Below, in pieces: positions 1-12,375 of a DNA stretch of 64,000 nt (within the stretch, counting starts at the first letter, position 1; the number at the start of each line of letters is the position of its first letter). Source of the DNA: Channallabes apus (taxonomy: Eukaryota > Chordata > Actinopteri > Siluriformes > Clariidae); the NCBI GenBank assembly GCA_030522415.1, contig CM060127.1, positions 19,268,814-19,332,813 of the forward strand, written 5' to 3'. The notes beneath the pieces were generated by a model. The model saw only the letters and a list, made by a program, of their open reading frames with translations, made no database searches and was not told where the DNA came from. Made by a program: the position numbers and the translations under genes.

Positions 1-709
1 CACGCTCTCCTGTTTATCTCATGGGGAAATGTGTGCTTTAAGCTTCTTCCTGTAGCCCTTACTCAAAATAAATCACTCAGCTGCAGACAGTCTGAGCCGC
101 ACGTTCTATAAAGCTCACATTCATATATAATTATACCTGTGCTTAAAAGTCTTTAAATTCATGATGAAATTTAAGTAATGATTTCTTTTCATCAGTTCAT
201 AAACTTGCCTTATAAAACTACAATAATGTGTTAGAAATTATTAATACATAGCTTATAATTGTGTCATAAAGCAAAGGTGATACTACGTAATGTTGGGTAA
301 CTATACTGATCTGTGTTTTATTGTAAAGCAACTGTAATATTTATTAAAATATTATAAATGCTATAAAATATCAACAATGATTGCTTTTATTAAGTATATT
401 AAATATATTCAATTATTTCTCATTATAAGATTGAAGACACTAATAACTTTTTTGTAATGTAATATGGAAGCAATTATTTAAAATTATTTAAAAATTATTT
501 ACAAAAGCAGATTAATAGTAAAATTTCACAGAAAAGTTCTACATTTTTACCTGCTAAAATCCTTGACATCTGATTTTTTCCCCGCTGTTTTTAATAATTC
601 TGTTATTTCTAATTCGTGTTTATTTCTTTTCTTAATTTTTTACTTGCTTCTTATTTGTCAATAAAATAAAATAAAACCATATATTTTAAGCCGAATTTCT
701 CTGTAGCCA
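1..709. other. AT-rich noncoding sequence
   Basis: AT-rich DNA with frequent stops on both strands. By orientation it should be intron of the nt5c1a-like gene whose exons begin at 1439. I looked for the preceding exon of that family here and did not see it. Confidence 0.5.
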
Positions 710-1048
710 TTGCTCACTCTGTTGACATCCTCACCAGAGTCAGGGACCATGGCAAGCTGGATACAGAGGTCCTCCTCCTCCTCCAGACTCCGGGTGTCAC
801 CCACTGTAGTAGGAAGGCTTTGGTACTGTTGTCACATCGCTGTCATAGCACTGGCTATAAGAGGAGAGGTCTCCCTCTTGGCCTCTGGTTTAAGTGCCCT
901 TGTTATGTTGCTGCACCGGCTAGAGCTGGTAATGCTGGCATTTGCTGTTGCTCTCATCCTCTTTGGTGTTTTTGATTCCGTCAGACAAGACAGTGAGGCA
1001 GGAGGGCTGCTAGTGCAGCTTCTTTACTCTTTCAGAATTATGCAATGA
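710..1048. other. GC-richer island open on both strands, possible old exon
   Basis: About 340 bases stand out from the AT-rich surroundings. The + strand is open for 112 codons but encodes a hydrophobic, unfamiliar peptide. The - strand frame is open except for one TGA near the middle. It reads as a Ser/Thr-rich stretch followed by an acidic run (EEEEDLC), which looks more like real protein. I recognise neither reading. It could be a decayed exon, part of a repeat, or chance. Confidence 0.25.
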
Positions 1049-1438
1049 ATAAACACCCCTAAACTTGGTAAATCAACATAGTTATGAATGAGGAAACCTG
1101 TCAGAGACAGAAACAGCCAGACTTTATAGATGTTTAAATTATGTCACTAAATTATTTCATAATTTTTTGGGTTTCAGAAACTGAAAAGTACAGTATTTAC
1201 ATGGCAAAGTGGTGATTGAATACTGACATTGGTTATAACTCTTGACTGTACCCTGTTGTATTGGTAGCTATTGTAGATCTTGATTAGAACTTAAGTTATA
1301 ACTTAGGTTATGATTTACTTGCAGAACAGAACAATATGACCTTTCTGAACAATTTTCTGTCCCAGTGTACAAAATTACTTCAGTATTTACAATATACAAT
1401 AAAACAAAGTGAATATTCTGCTGTCATTTTTTTTTCAG

Positions 1439-1561
1439 ATCTCTTCATTGAGCGGTTCTGCATGACAGGAGGCAGTAGTCCAATTGGCTACTTGAAAGCC
1501 TGGCATACAAACCTGTACCTGTCAGCTGACCCAAAAAAGGTGCAGGAAGCACTGGCTGAAG
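1439..1561 (+). CDS. nt5c1a: nt5c1a-like cytosolic 5'-nucleotidase, internal exon
   Basis: Internal coding exon of a cytosolic 5'-nucleotidase I gene. The cN-I enzymes dephosphorylate AMP to adenosine in the cytosol. The exon follows a polypyrimidine tract and CAG at 1436-1438, and ends before GTGAG at 1562. It starts after the first base of an Asp codon and ends after the first base of a Gly codon. It encodes the family-typical stretch with ERFCMTGG and [14 protein letters not shown]. Upstream exons are outside the window. It belongs with 3256-3440 and 4017-4373; together they give 221 residues, the C-terminal part of a protein usually about 350-370 residues long. The copy looks functional: there are no stops or shifts. 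Confidence 0.9.
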
Positions 1562-3255
1562 GTGAGAAGGACAAACTGGACCAAAGACTGGTCAGAATAA
1601 GTGTATATAGTACATTGGCTACATACAGTAGTTCATCCAGATGTATTTTAGATTCACATTAATTTTGTTTTTAAAGACGTAAGACTTGATAATGAAATGA
1701 TATCAAGGATAGCACGAGGAAAGTGTAGGGTACTACCATTTTTACAAACATAAAATGATCAGGATTAAGAAAACAGGTAAAAGAGACAGATTATTATGTG
1801 CTAAGAGTTTCCAGAGTATGTCATTGAGTTGTTGTTGCCAGGGTGAAAATTGAACACAAGCACTGGTCACAAAATGGAAGCATCAATAGTCTACAGAATT
1901 AGGTAATTGGGGACTATAATTAGTCTTTTCAATTAGAAATTTAAAGTAGATATCTAATAAACATAGCTTGTTACAAATAACCATGGTATGTGTGATGTAA
2001 ATTATTTTATACCAATCACCATAACATTAAAAGCACTAAGAGGTGAAGTGAATAACATTGATTATCTTGTTACAGTGGCGTCTGTCAAAGGGTGGGATAT
2101 ATTAGGCAGCAAGTGAACAGCCAGTTCTCTAAAGTAATGTGTTGGAAGCAGGACAAATGGGGAAAGCATAGGGATCTGAAAGACTTTGACAATGAACAAA
2201 TTGTGATGACGACTGGGTCAGAGCATCCCTTAACCGATGGGTCTTGTCCAGAATGGGCATGTGAAAAGAACTGGATCAATGATACAAAAAAGGTGAATCA
2301 GATGAATCAGACCAGATGAATCACATTTTCATTTAAAACATGTGGAAGATTGGGTCTGATCAATGGAAAGCCCTCTTCTCCACTTACAGGACTTAAAGGA
2401 TCTGCTGCTAATGCCTTTGTGCCAGATACCACAGCTCACCTCTGGTCTTGTGGAGTTGGTGGCTAAATAGGTTAGAACCGTTTGGGCAGTACAAGAGGGA
2501 CCCACAATGGTTTTAATATTATTTCTGACCATTGTGCACTCAAAAATACTCAGCACTAAGCAAAACAGTATTTAAAAAATTTAAGGTTGGTCATATAATT
2601 AACTATAATTAACTTGGAACACTTTCTGAAAGAGTTCTACATTTTACATCCTTTGACAATCCTTTTCTAGCAGCGAAGAATTAGTTTCCTTTCATATAAC
2701 CAAATTATAGAAATGATTATCCACAGCAGAGGTTGTACCCTACAGTTAGGAACACTATGATACACAAGCTGAGTAAAAAAGTTGCAGCGGTATATTTAGA
2801 TTGTAATCGGAGAGGTAACCTGTCAGTGATTTTGAAACGAAAGACCAACATAGTCAGCTGGTCAAGGTTATCCCAAAGGCTTTATGTAGTATTAGTGTCA
2901 AAAAGTGCTTTGTTTATGTGCAGAAACATTTAGACTACTGCGGAAAAACTGTCCTATTTTCTTCGAGTCAGGGAATTAAAGTTAGGGTCTTCATTATATA
3001 CATATATATATATACCGTAAATTGGGAAAAGATTTAATATGAAATAAAATATTAGTGTTAGAACATGGACATAGTGTTAGCTTGTACTAAGTGCTGAGTG
3101 TTTCTGTACGTGTGAAAATCCAGTGACCTATTTGTTATGCAGTTCTCTAATGGGTGCCTTTCATTAAAGGCTTCTATTTGTCATAGATCCTAAACGCTTG
3201 CAGTCCATATTGACTTGTAACCAGCAGTATCGTCTCTGTCTTGTTTTTCTCCCAG
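1562..3255 (+). other. nt5c1a-like intron with a Tc1 remnant
   Basis: A GT-AG intron between the two exons, with GTGAGA at the donor and TTTTTCTCCCAG at the acceptor. It carries a decayed Tc1-like element at 2014-2560 and a short (TA)n tract near 3000. Nothing else in it is recognised. Confidence 0.8.
2014..2560 (+). mobile_element. Tc1-like DNA transposon remnant, internally deleted
   Basis: The left end reads ccaatcaccataacatta, the terminal repeat of a teleost Tc1-like family. It is followed by leader sequence (gggtgggatatattaggcag) and the transposase start near 2159, with stops and shifts. The middle is missing. The end of the transposase (acttaaaggatctgctgcta at about 2392) and the right end, with many changes, close the unit. 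The same family recurs at 58888-59060. It is a dead copy in the nt5c1a-like intron. Boundaries are approximate. Confidence 0.6.
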
Positions 3256-3440
3256 GCATTGCCGCAGCCACCATGTTTATGCCTGAGAAGCAGATAGACG
3301 TGTCGGAGACACAGCTGAGAGTGGTATTCGATGGTGATGCTGTTCTCTTCTCAGATGAGTCTGAACGAATATTTAAAGCACATGGGCTGGACAAGTTCTT
3401 TGAGCATGAGAGAGAGAATGAGAACACTCTACTAGATCAT
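3256..3440 (+). CDS. nt5c1a: nt5c1a-like exon with the HAD DxD motif
   Basis: This exon starts after CCCAG at 3251-3255 and ends on a codon boundary before GTAATC at 3441. Joined to the previous exon it gives GIAAATMF, then [18 protein letters not shown] and [10 protein letters not shown]. The DGD codons at 3330-3338 match motif I (DxD) of haloacid-dehalogenase-fold phosphatases; the first Asp is the expected phospho-acceptor in this fold. Conservation of this block is the strongest evidence for the assignment. The residues before the exon end (ENENTLLDH) are variable in the family. Confidence 0.92.
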
Positions 3441-4016
3441 GTAATCAATTCAATTCAACTCTATTGTTTTTAGATACTGTAGGTACACACAGGTGTGCAG
3501 TGTAAGGAAATGCACAGAGATTCCAGCATTTAAAACCATAGAATCAATAAACAGCACATGATGTTAAATGTCCGTAGTCCTAAGTTAGTAAATCACTACA
3601 TTCAGTACCAGAATCTCCTACAGTAATTTGTGTTGAGATTTACTGCCACTTCATCAGGTATAGTAGTGTAATTACTGATTGTAGTACAGTATTTCTGCAT
3701 TTTTGCTTTGTCCATCAGTGAAAGTAATGCAGGATCATTCAGTGCAACACTGACACTGATGCAGTACATGTATGATCCACAATCCAAAAAACATCTACTC
3801 AGTAGTTGTCCTTTTCTATCCAAGTGCATACTGTAGTAAATGAGTCAGTAATTATGTATCCACATTGTGTAGTTGTCATATGGTAAATTTACATAAAATA
3901 TAACCAATAATTGCATATTTTATATTATACAATAGAGTTTTATATACACACTTACCAATGTGGCAAATAACTAGAAACTTAAATATTATATTGATCTTCC
4001 TCTGCACAATTTATAG
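3441..4016 (+). other. nt5c1a-like last intron
   Basis: A 576-base GT-AG intron with donor GTAATC and acceptor TTTATAG. It is AT-rich and no repeats are recognised. Confidence 0.8.
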
Positions 4017-4373
4017 GGTCCTCTGAAAGGTTTTCTCGAAGTCCTCGGAAAGCTGCAGAAGAAGTTCTACGCTAAAGGCCACAGGTTAGACTGCCCCATT
4101 CGCACCTATCTGGTGACTGCTCGCAGCGCAGCCAGTTCAGGCATCCGTGCTTTAAAGACACTTCGTGCTTGGGGATTGGAAACAGATGAGGCTCTGTTTT
4201 TAGCTGGAGCTCCCAAAGGGCCAATGTTGGAGAAAATAAGACCCCACATCTACTTTGATGATCAGATGTTCCATATTGAAGGTGCTGCTGAGATGGGGAC
4301 GATTGCTGCACATGTACCATATGGGATAGCACAAAAATACCCTCACAAGAAGAGCACCAATTCTGATAAGTAA
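4017..4373 (+). CDS. nt5c1a: nt5c1a-like last coding exon
   Basis: The terminal coding exon encodes 118 residues and ends in TAA at 4371-4373. It begins [20 protein letters not shown]. It contains [17 protein letters not shown], which carries the motif II Thr of the HAD fold, then [18 protein letters not shown] and [14 protein letters not shown], with the paired Asp expected to bind Mg2+. The tail with [10 protein letters not shown] resembles the IA rather than the IB paralogue, so I call it nt5c1a-like; a gene tree would be needed to separate teleost duplicates. No frame damage is seen. Confidence 0.93.
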   Translation, partial: GPLKGFLEVLGKLQKKFYAKGHRLDCPIRTYLVTARSAASSGIRALKTLRAWGLETDEALFLAGAPKGPMLEKIRPHIYFDDQMFHIEGAAEMGTIAAHVPYGIAQKYPHKKSTNSDK

Positions 4374-4740
4374 AAAATGGGAAAGGACATTGTACTTTCC
4401 GAATGGCACAGTGACTCAGACCCAGAAGCAAGATGTTTTTTTTTTTTTTTTTAACATTGTTTGACATAAAATCCTGATTGGCTGACTTCTGTGATACATA
4501 ATGAGGATTGATTTTTGCATTTGTCAATGTGGCATCTTTGTTTTATTCATTAATCTGTAAATAACTCAGTGGAAATGGGTGAATATTTGTTTACTGAAAT
4601 GAAAAATCTCTATGATCAAATTTGGTGCCCTTTTATTTTTTGGATATTGTTATAATAGTAACTGTGACATACTATATGCTATCATAAATTTTCTATTATA
4701 TTAAGTGATGATAGTAAATAGTCAATACTTTCATACAAGG
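4374..4740 (+). other. Probable 3' UTR of the nt5c1a-like gene
   Basis: AT-rich sequence after the stop, including a 15-base T run near 4436. No clear AATAAA lies within it. The nearest are at 4777-4782 and about 4842, inside the following transposon-like segment, so the transcript end is uncertain. Confidence 0.45.
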
Positions 4741-5060
4741 GGTGTTCAAGTCCAACTTGTGATGAAATTCTTTCTGAATAAAGGTGTACAACATAGACAA
4801 AAGACTTCAGCCATGGTACGATGATGAGATTTGTTACTCGCAATAAAACATTTGAATGGTATAAATGCTGTAGAAACATCCGTGACTGATGATCTCAGGA
4901 GCCACTCAGAGTGGAATCCTTGAAAATCGACAGATAACTTGCGGAAGAGACACACCTGTCTATTCGGAATTGTACACACATTCACATATACCACTTGCAC
5001 TGGACTTGGCATCATTACATGGACTTAGCTGGAAGTTATTGCTACATCTCCTGTATGTAT
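4741..5060 (+). mobile_element. Possible mariner-like remnant
   Basis: Begins ggggtgttcaagtccaactt and holds broken reading frames with fragments such as AIKTFEWYK that resemble the helix-turn-helix region of mariner-type transposases. Stops are frequent. No right terminal repeat is identified, so the call is tentative. Confidence 0.35.
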
Positions 5061-5800
5061 GGCCCTGACCTCACGTCAAGCCATTTTCTCATTGTTGGGT
5101 CATTAAAGGGGTTCATGGGAGGCCTGCAGAAAAAGAAAATTATGGTAGTGAAATGCTGAAAAATAAAAAGAAATAAACTTAGTTTTTACTCTCATAACTA
5201 TTCTATTATTCTGCACAATCAAAAGGTCTGGTTTGACTTGTACATCCTTTGTATAGTATATATTATATAGATTTTTATACCACATATTTTCTATAACAAA
5301 TTCTGGCAGCAGTTTTGAGTACAAAATAAATCAGGTTTGTATTAATGCTCTCATGTAATACTGTTTCAATAGAAACAACTTATAGAGTGTCATATGGCAG
5401 ACACTTCACATCACGTATTTAACATTTGTGGAAGGAGCACTGAGTGGCAGACACTGGAGGGCATCTCAGTTTCTTGATGCATTCTTTGTCTTACTACCTA
5501 CAAAAAAAGACAGGCTGATGAGTGAATGATTGTTTATTGCTGCTATAATGTTAGAGAAAACAGGAATTAGCATTCATCCTTGGATGTTCCACAATACTAA
5601 ACGCAAATATGAATGGGTCAAACATAAAATGCACCATTTTTAATAAATAAAACTTTAGCATTGGCAAATTGCTGTGTCATGCTGCATCTCAACACTCTGT
5701 TGTTGATGTATTTTTTTTTTGTAACAGCATAACCCGTTATCTTTTATTCCTTAAGTATAAAATAATGTGTGAGATAAAAAGTTGTTCTTGTATGAATTTG
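5061..5800. other. Unremarkable intergenic DNA
   Basis: AT-rich sequence. I see no gene or recognised repeat. Confidence 0.5.
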
Positions 5801-6005
5801 GCTGTTCCCTTGAAGGGGTCTCTACAGCAGACAATCTGATCTGGACACTGGTTTTACACCAGATGCCCTTCCTGACACAACCCTCCCAGTTTATCTGGGG
5901 ACTGGTGCTACATCTAATGGCTGAGGTTTGGGCACTGGGTGAGAATCTTTCACATGGTAAGCGAGAAAACCTACCACTGAGCCAGCAATGCCCAATAGTG
6001 TGCTC
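5801..6005. repeat. SINE/LINE-like interspersed repeat fragment
   Basis: Contains cagatgcccttcctgacaca and accactgagccagcaatgcc, phrases common in teleost interspersed repeats. A 3' or internal fragment is likely; the family is not assigned. Confidence 0.4.
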
Positions 6006-6819
6006 TGTAAAGTAAAAGAGGAAAACAGTGTATAGAGAGACTTGTTTTTTTGGTGAGACTGAAATGCATTATAACTTTCATTGCTTATTTATGATTTGAT
6101 GTTATTTTTTCCTGTCTTTTACATGTTCATGTACTTAAACAACACTATGAAATATTAAATAGTAAATATAAAGTAACCTATTCCAGGACCAATGATATAT
6201 AAAAAATAATACATAATATCACTTCATGTCAGCTGAAGTTTGCCCCAATGATGGGAATAGTGAATAACAGTTAATAACACATTGCATGTTTTGCAAACAT
6301 TAATGCTTCCTTTTTTTTTGTTTACCTATAAAATTGGTTCAACACCAGTCAAATAAAATGCACTCGATAAATAAATGGATTATAAAGACTATTATCAAGT
6401 GGACTATCAATGTTTACAAGACTGAATTTCTAAAATACACCTGTAGACATACAGTATACTGTAGCTTAAAATAACCTGTACCAGCAGTTAACACAATTAA
6501 CATGCCCTCCCTCTTCTGAATAGGGCTTTTACATCTTTCATTTTCTGTTTTGGAACTGACAAGAAAAGAAAAAGAACAAAAAGGTGCATAGACAGTTAAT
6601 TAAGTAAAACTGCAGCTAGTAAAAAAAACTGAAGTGAAATTATTGTAAATATGGAATGATCTGCTTAATGATTAAAGCGTAATCTGATTTCCATTTGATG
6701 AAATTTTCAAATCTGATTTGTCAAAAGGTGTTAAAGATGTTGTTAAGGAAAATTATCACTAGTACCAAGTGTAACAGAAATTACAAGTTAATTTATTTAT
6801 CTTATTTATCTTATTTCTC

Positions 6820-6853
<34 letters not shown>

Positions 6854-7341
6854 TACTACTACTATTACAGGTATAAGTAACAGCTTATTGAGAACGAACG
6901 TGTCTGGTGGACATTTGTCATGATTTAAATAAAAAGCTAAATTCCAAAGAAAATGAATAGTCATTAAATTATGAAATATAAGGAAATGTTTATGGATGAT
7001 TATGGAAGGATTGTTTAGTGTCAGAACAAATAAGGAAGCGATTGTGAACTTGAAGAGTATAAATATGCATCTGCTGTGATATCTTATAAATATCTAGTAA
7101 ATGTTATTATTTTTTGTCCTGCTCTTCCTCAGCAACACTTTAGATGGCAGCAGTTATATATCCAAAAAGGCTCTCACAACCATAAGCACAGTTATGTGTT
7201 GTGTGACATTTTTACTAAGGCTTTACTAGTTTTTATTATTATTATTATTATTATTGAACGACCTGCCAATTAATTTTAAGTTAGACCAACATTCTGTAGA
7301 ACCCTCATATGATTATGTTGAGGATGATGATGATGATGATG

Positions 7342-7379
<38 letters not shown>

Positions 7380-7463
7380 ATAAACATTTTAAACTGCTAA
7401 AATGGCATAATTAAATGACTCCCTGGAGATCATAAAGATAAACCTTCCTAAATGCTGATTAGC
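6006..7463. repeat. Intergenic DNA with trinucleotide microsatellites
   Basis: (TTA)n passing into CTA at about 6819-6868, (ATT)n at about 7228-7254, and (GAT)n followed by (ATT)n at 7322-7378. A roughly 50-base segment at 7104-7155 resembles one at 8062-8115 (both carry cacttta, tggcag and agt). No gene is seen. Confidence 0.7.
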
Positions 7464-7581
7464 AACCCATCCATTGTGTACCCCAACTCATGCCCTCAGG
7501 CTCCAAGGATAGGCTCCAGGCCCCACAGGACCCTGCGACTATAGGATAAAGCAGTATAGACGATGAATGAGTGAGTGAGAG
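7464..7581 (+). mobile_element. SINE, 3' fragment
   Basis: The 3' half of the window's commonest SINE: gataggctccaggcccca, then ggataaagcagtatagac and a gaatgagtgagtgag tail. The tRNA-like head is absent. Confidence 0.7.
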
Positions 7582-9902
7582 AAATGTTGATATGGCTACA
7601 AAAGTATTATTTACATATAATACTTTTTTAAGGAAGACAGCTTACAGTCCTCCTACCAGACTTAATACAATCATTCAGGCTGCAAGAGAATTAATAACGA
7701 CTCAGTTCAGTTATTCTGTATTCTAAACATAGTTATTCTGTAGGTGCACAAAGCTGCAAATTTTTGTTTACCTCTCTCTAGCTTCGAAAAGATCCTTCAA
7801 TATCAGCAGAGAATTGAATTGCAATATGCATATAAGGCTACAGCAACTGAATATTCTGTACAGTAGTTTCTACAGAGAAAGCAAAGTCCTGACATCAGTT
7901 TAAAATCTCTCACAAAAGCTGCTTGCATGAAAGCTTAATGTATAACTTTCCTATAGCTACTTCTTGATAGTAAGACGCGAGTGCAAAAGGCATGATGCAG
8001 CATTTCTCCTAATGGCTTTTTCTTAATGTGATTTTTTTTTTCAGAATGGTTGCTTAGCTTTTATTATTATTTTTTGCCCTGTACCTCCTAAAATACCACT
8101 TTAGGTGGCAGTAGTGCTGTTTGAATCACTATAGCTACTGGAGGAAAAATATAAAAGACTGTATAAGACAGGGTTGGTTTTAGACTAAATCAATAATCAA
8201 TGGACTATGATCTAAACAAATAATGCAGTTTAAATAACATTCTCATCATCAGCTACACTTATTACAGACCTAGCTAAGACTTAACTGGAATAGTTTTACT
8301 TAGACACTCTACAGTTAACCAACCAGTAAATCATCAGTTAGAGATTTGATACAACCAGTTACAACCAGACTATTTTTACTATTTACCATGAATTGAAAAA
8401 GATATATTTAATTTAATATATGACAATTTAGCCAGTTAATGAGACTATATACTGTCGACGGTACATAAGGCCCACTGCATTTCTGTATTGTGCTTTCTGG
8501 AGTGCTGGACTGAGCAATTCTGCAAACTGGCTTGTAAAAACATCAACAGTGCAGAACAAAGATAATTCAATGAACATCTTGGACAGGACTTGATGACCTG
8601 TCACTTTTGTCCCACAAGAAGATGCAGAAACACAGTGTTGTTGTTCTAGTCACCTCTAACCAGAATGAGCTTAACATCTTAATTAGCATCTGTTGAAAGA
8701 GGGTCTTTGATACCCCAAGGCAAGAAGGAAAGAGAATGACCGTGCAGTGTCTGGTGACAAGACCTGCTGTGGACGTTAAGAGAGACAGATGAACAAAATA
8801 ACCAGAGAGAGATTCCTGCAGGAGTCTTGTCAGTAGCCTATAGCCGAGACGGACCAGAACAAATACACAATAAATGTGCCTAGGCAGACCATGTCAAAGT
8901 GTCACCTAGAGCTATTAATGTGAAACATCCATATTCACAATAATAATGAATTTTCAGCATCAATATTGCTAAATAGTTGCTGCCACTAAACATAAATAAA
9001 TATCAGTCCATCAGTGTTCAGTCATACAGTGAGCATCCCTTGCTGGCACAATATGTTATTAGAACTTCCATAATGCTCAGTGATCAGAGCTGGTTTTCAT
9101 TATATTACTGTGGAGATGTAGGAGATTAAGTGATAATGAGGAACAACTGCCAGCTGTCTAATCCTTATCACCATAACATAAAGTTCATGTTAATTAAATG
9201 CATTCAAACCATAGCATCTTATTAATATTCTCTTTAACAGTAAAATGTTCTGAAGCAAGAGAATGCAGTTTCCTCTCTCTATTCATATACAATATGAGAT
9301 GATCAGGTTCTTCTTTGTAGAGCAGAAATCATGTACAAATAGAAATGTGTTTTATACAGATATGGATAAAACAAAGGACATAAGAGACTACAATATGAAA
9401 AATACTGAATAAAACAAAATAATAAAAGGAACAAATCAATGTTTAAAACTGAGCTGAAGTCTATAGATCTCTTGATTAGTTACTAACATTCTGTGTTTTG
9501 TATTTTCTGGAATATTACTGTAGCTCTTTAAATCATTAACACAATGTACAGTTAATGTTGAGAATGGTAAAAAGTTGTATTGATTTTCTAGCAAGACCCA
9601 GTATAGATTTCAAAGGAAATAAAATCACAAATGCCATGCTGTATTTTAAATCAATATCAGCACTTCCTGTCTGAACAAATACTTCCTTATGTCAGCATGA
9701 TAAATTCTTGAGCACAGCTTTATTTTGAATTATGCCACAGATTGTTCTGGATTGCTGTCTGACCTTTTGGATTTATAACACAAGACCTCAGCATGGGATG
9801 GGTTGTGTTGTAGAAAAACAAGCAACAACAGAGTAATGTGAAGCAGTCTGACCAAAAAAAAAAAAAAAAAGCTAGCGATTTATCCCCCACCCCCCCAATA
9901 TA
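7582..9902. other. Intergenic DNA without recognised features
   Basis: AT-rich sequence with stops in all frames. An A run lies at about 9854-9870, with a C run shortly before the Tc1 element. A short piece at 8062-8115 resembles 7104-7155. Confidence 0.5.
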
Positions 9903-10116
9903 CAGTGGTGCGAAAAACTATTTGCCCCCCTCCTGATTTCTTATTCTTTTGCACGTTTGTCAAAATGTTTCTGATCATCAAACACATTTAACTATTAGTC
10001 AAAGATAACACAAGTAAACACAAAATACAGTTTTTAAATGAGGGGTTTTATTATTTAGGGAGAAAAAAAATCCAAACCTACATGGCCCTGTGTGAAAAAG
10101 TAATTGCCCCCTGAAC

Positions 10117-10650
10117 CTAATAACTGGTTGGGCCACCCTTAGCAGCAATAACTGCAATCAAGCATTTGCGATAACTTGCAACGAGTCTTTTACAGCGCTC
10201 TGGAGGAATTTTGGCCCACTCATCTTTGCAGAATTGTTGTAATTCAGCTTTATTTGAGGGTTTTCTAGCATGAACCGCCTTTTTAAGGTCATGCCACAAC
10301 ATCTCAATAGGATTCAGGTCAGGACTTTGACTAGGCCACTCCAAAGTCTTCATTTTGTTTTTCTTCAGCCATTCAGAGGTGGATTTGCTGGTGTGTTTTG
10401 GGTCATTGTCCTGCTGCAGCACCCAAGATCGCTTCAGCTTGAGTTGACGAACAGATGGCCGGACATTCTCCTTCAGGATTTTTTGGTAGACAGTAGAATT
10501 CATGGTTCCATCTATCACAGCAAGCCTTCCAGGTCCTGAAGCAGCAAAACAACCCCAGACCATCACACTACCACCACCATATTTTACTGTTGGTATGATG
10601 TTCTTTTTCTGAAATGCTGTGTTACTTTTACGCCAGATGTAACGGGACAC
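10117..10650 (-). pseudogene. Tc1 transposase C-terminal part, copy 1
   Basis: A 177-residue open segment of a DD34E transposase. It carries YGGGSVMVWGCFAASGPG, the second catalytic Asp in LQQDNDPKHTSKS, and the Glu in SPDLNPIEMLWHDLKK. The reading continues upstream in the same frame, but a TAA at 10666-10668 interrupts it just after the region of the first catalytic Asp (about 10680). Further upstream the LINE breaks the gene. Confidence 0.9.
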
Positions 10651-11239
10651 GCACCTTCCAAAAAGTTAAACTTTTGTCTCGTCGGTCCACAAGGTATTTT
10701 CCCAAAAGTCTTGGCAATCATTGAGATGTTTTTTAGCAACATTGAGACGAGCCTTAATGTTCTTTTTGCTTAAAAGTGGTTTGCGCCTTGGAAATCTGCC
10801 ATGCAGGCCATTTTTGCTCAGTCTCTTTCAAATTCAAATTCAAATTCTATTTGTCACATACACAGTCATACACAGTATAATATGCAGTGAAATGCTTACA
10901 CGACCGCCAGTGACCTTAAAAAGAAAATAAAAGCTTGTACGTAAAATAAATAGTCAATAAAAAGGAAATACTAAAGAAATAAATATAACTAGTAACATTA
11001 ACTGTACAATAAGGGGCATAATAAAATATTGCAAAATATAGATATATAGGGTAGATAGAGTATATATGTATATAGAATTTAAAGTATCAGTGGTTGTGCA
11101 AATATGCATGAAAGTGACTAATGAAAGTGACTAATGAAAGTGACATGTGCAATTGTCCAGATGTATAAATATTTAGTGCAAGTGTGTATGAATGTGTCCA
11201 TGATTGTCCAGTCAGTGTTGTGAGCTTAAAAAGATGTTA

Positions 11240-12055
11240 TTAGTCCTGTGTGGTGTAGTGATGGTTGAGAGACCTTATCGCCTGCGGGAAGAAGCTCCTC
11301 CTCAGCCTCTCTGTGTTGGCCTTTAGGGAGCGGAATCGCTTCCCAGACCGCAACAAAGAGAACAGTCCATTACTGGGGTGACTGAGGTCCTTCATGATCT
11401 TCCTGGCCTTAGTCCAGCACCGCTTGCTGTAGATCGAGTGCAGGTCAGGGAGCTCAGTGCGGATGATGCGCTCGGCTGATCGCACCACCCTCTGTAGAGC
11501 TCGTCTGTCCTGCATGGTGCTGTTCCCGAACCAGGTCGTGATGTTTCCCGTCAGGATGCTCTCTATGGAGCAGCAGTAGAAGTTCCTGAGCACCTTGGAG
11601 GGCAGTCTAAAGTCTCTCAAGCGTCTGAGGTGGTAGAGACGCTGCCGGGCTTTTTTCACCACGGTGTTGATGTGACAGAACCATGACAGGTCCTGCGTGA
11701 TGTGAACACCGAGGTATCTGAAGCTGTCCACTCTCTCCACTGGGCTCCTGTTGATGACGGGGGTCTGGTAGTTCCTCTCCTGCTTTGTACTAAAGTCCAC
11801 TGTCAGCTCCTTTGTCTTACTGACGTTCAGGAGGAGATTGTTCCTCTGGCACCAGTTCTTCAGATTTCCAATCTCCTCATCGTTGTTGGTGATCAGTCCG
11901 ACCACGACGGTGTCGTCAGCAAACTTGATGATGGAGGTGGAGTTGGTAGTGGCCACGCAGTCGTGGGTGTACAAAGAGTACAGCAGGGGGCTCAGAACAC
12001 AACCCTGGGGGGCTCCAGTGCTGAAAGTGAGTGTAGCTGAGACATGTCCGCCCAT
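11240..12055 (-). pseudogene. LINE reverse transcriptase, C-terminal part
   Basis: 271 residues of reverse transcriptase with GAPQGCVLSPLLYSLY (motif B), the catalytic FADDTVVVGL box (codons near 11912-11923), NLLLNVSKTKE (motif D) and FRYLGVHI (motif E), followed by the C-terminal region. The upstream part lies in another frame at 12157-12375, so the ORF is shifted. Not functional as it stands. Confidence 0.9.
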
Positions 12056-12156
12056 CCTTACTGCCTGTGGTCTGCCAGTCAGAAAATTGGAGATCCACTG
12101 ACATATAGATGAGCTGAGTCCCAGGTGCTCCAGCTTGGTGGTGAGTGTGGAGGGAA

Positions 12157-12375
12157 TTACTGTATGGTATTAAAAGCAGAGCTGTAGTCGATGAAGAGCA
12201 TTTGAACATAATTCCCTTTCCTAGTGTCCAGGTGAGTGAGTGATGTGTGGAGGAGATGAGAGATTGCATCGTCTGTTGAGCGGTTCTGACGGTATGCAAA
12301 CTGTAGTGGGTCCAGTGTGTCGGGTAGTGAAGAAATTATGAAGTCTCTGATAAGACGTTCAAAGCACTTCATCAC
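12157..12375 (-). pseudogene. LINE reverse transcriptase, upstream segment
   Basis: 72 residues with [17 protein letters not shown] and [13 protein letters not shown], the latter being motif A with its catalytic Asp. It lies out of frame with 11240-12055 through an indel near 12160. The element is truncated close to 12421, so the endonuclease and ORF1 are absent. Confidence 0.88.

Noticed and set aside
4777..4782. AATAAA as the nt5c1a-like polyadenylation signal
   Set aside because: It lies in a transposon-like segment and no downstream GU-rich element stands out; left as one of several possibilities.
11702..12101. Open frames on the + strand across the LINE
   Set aside because: They are antisense to the reverse transcriptase, which has clear motifs on the - strand.
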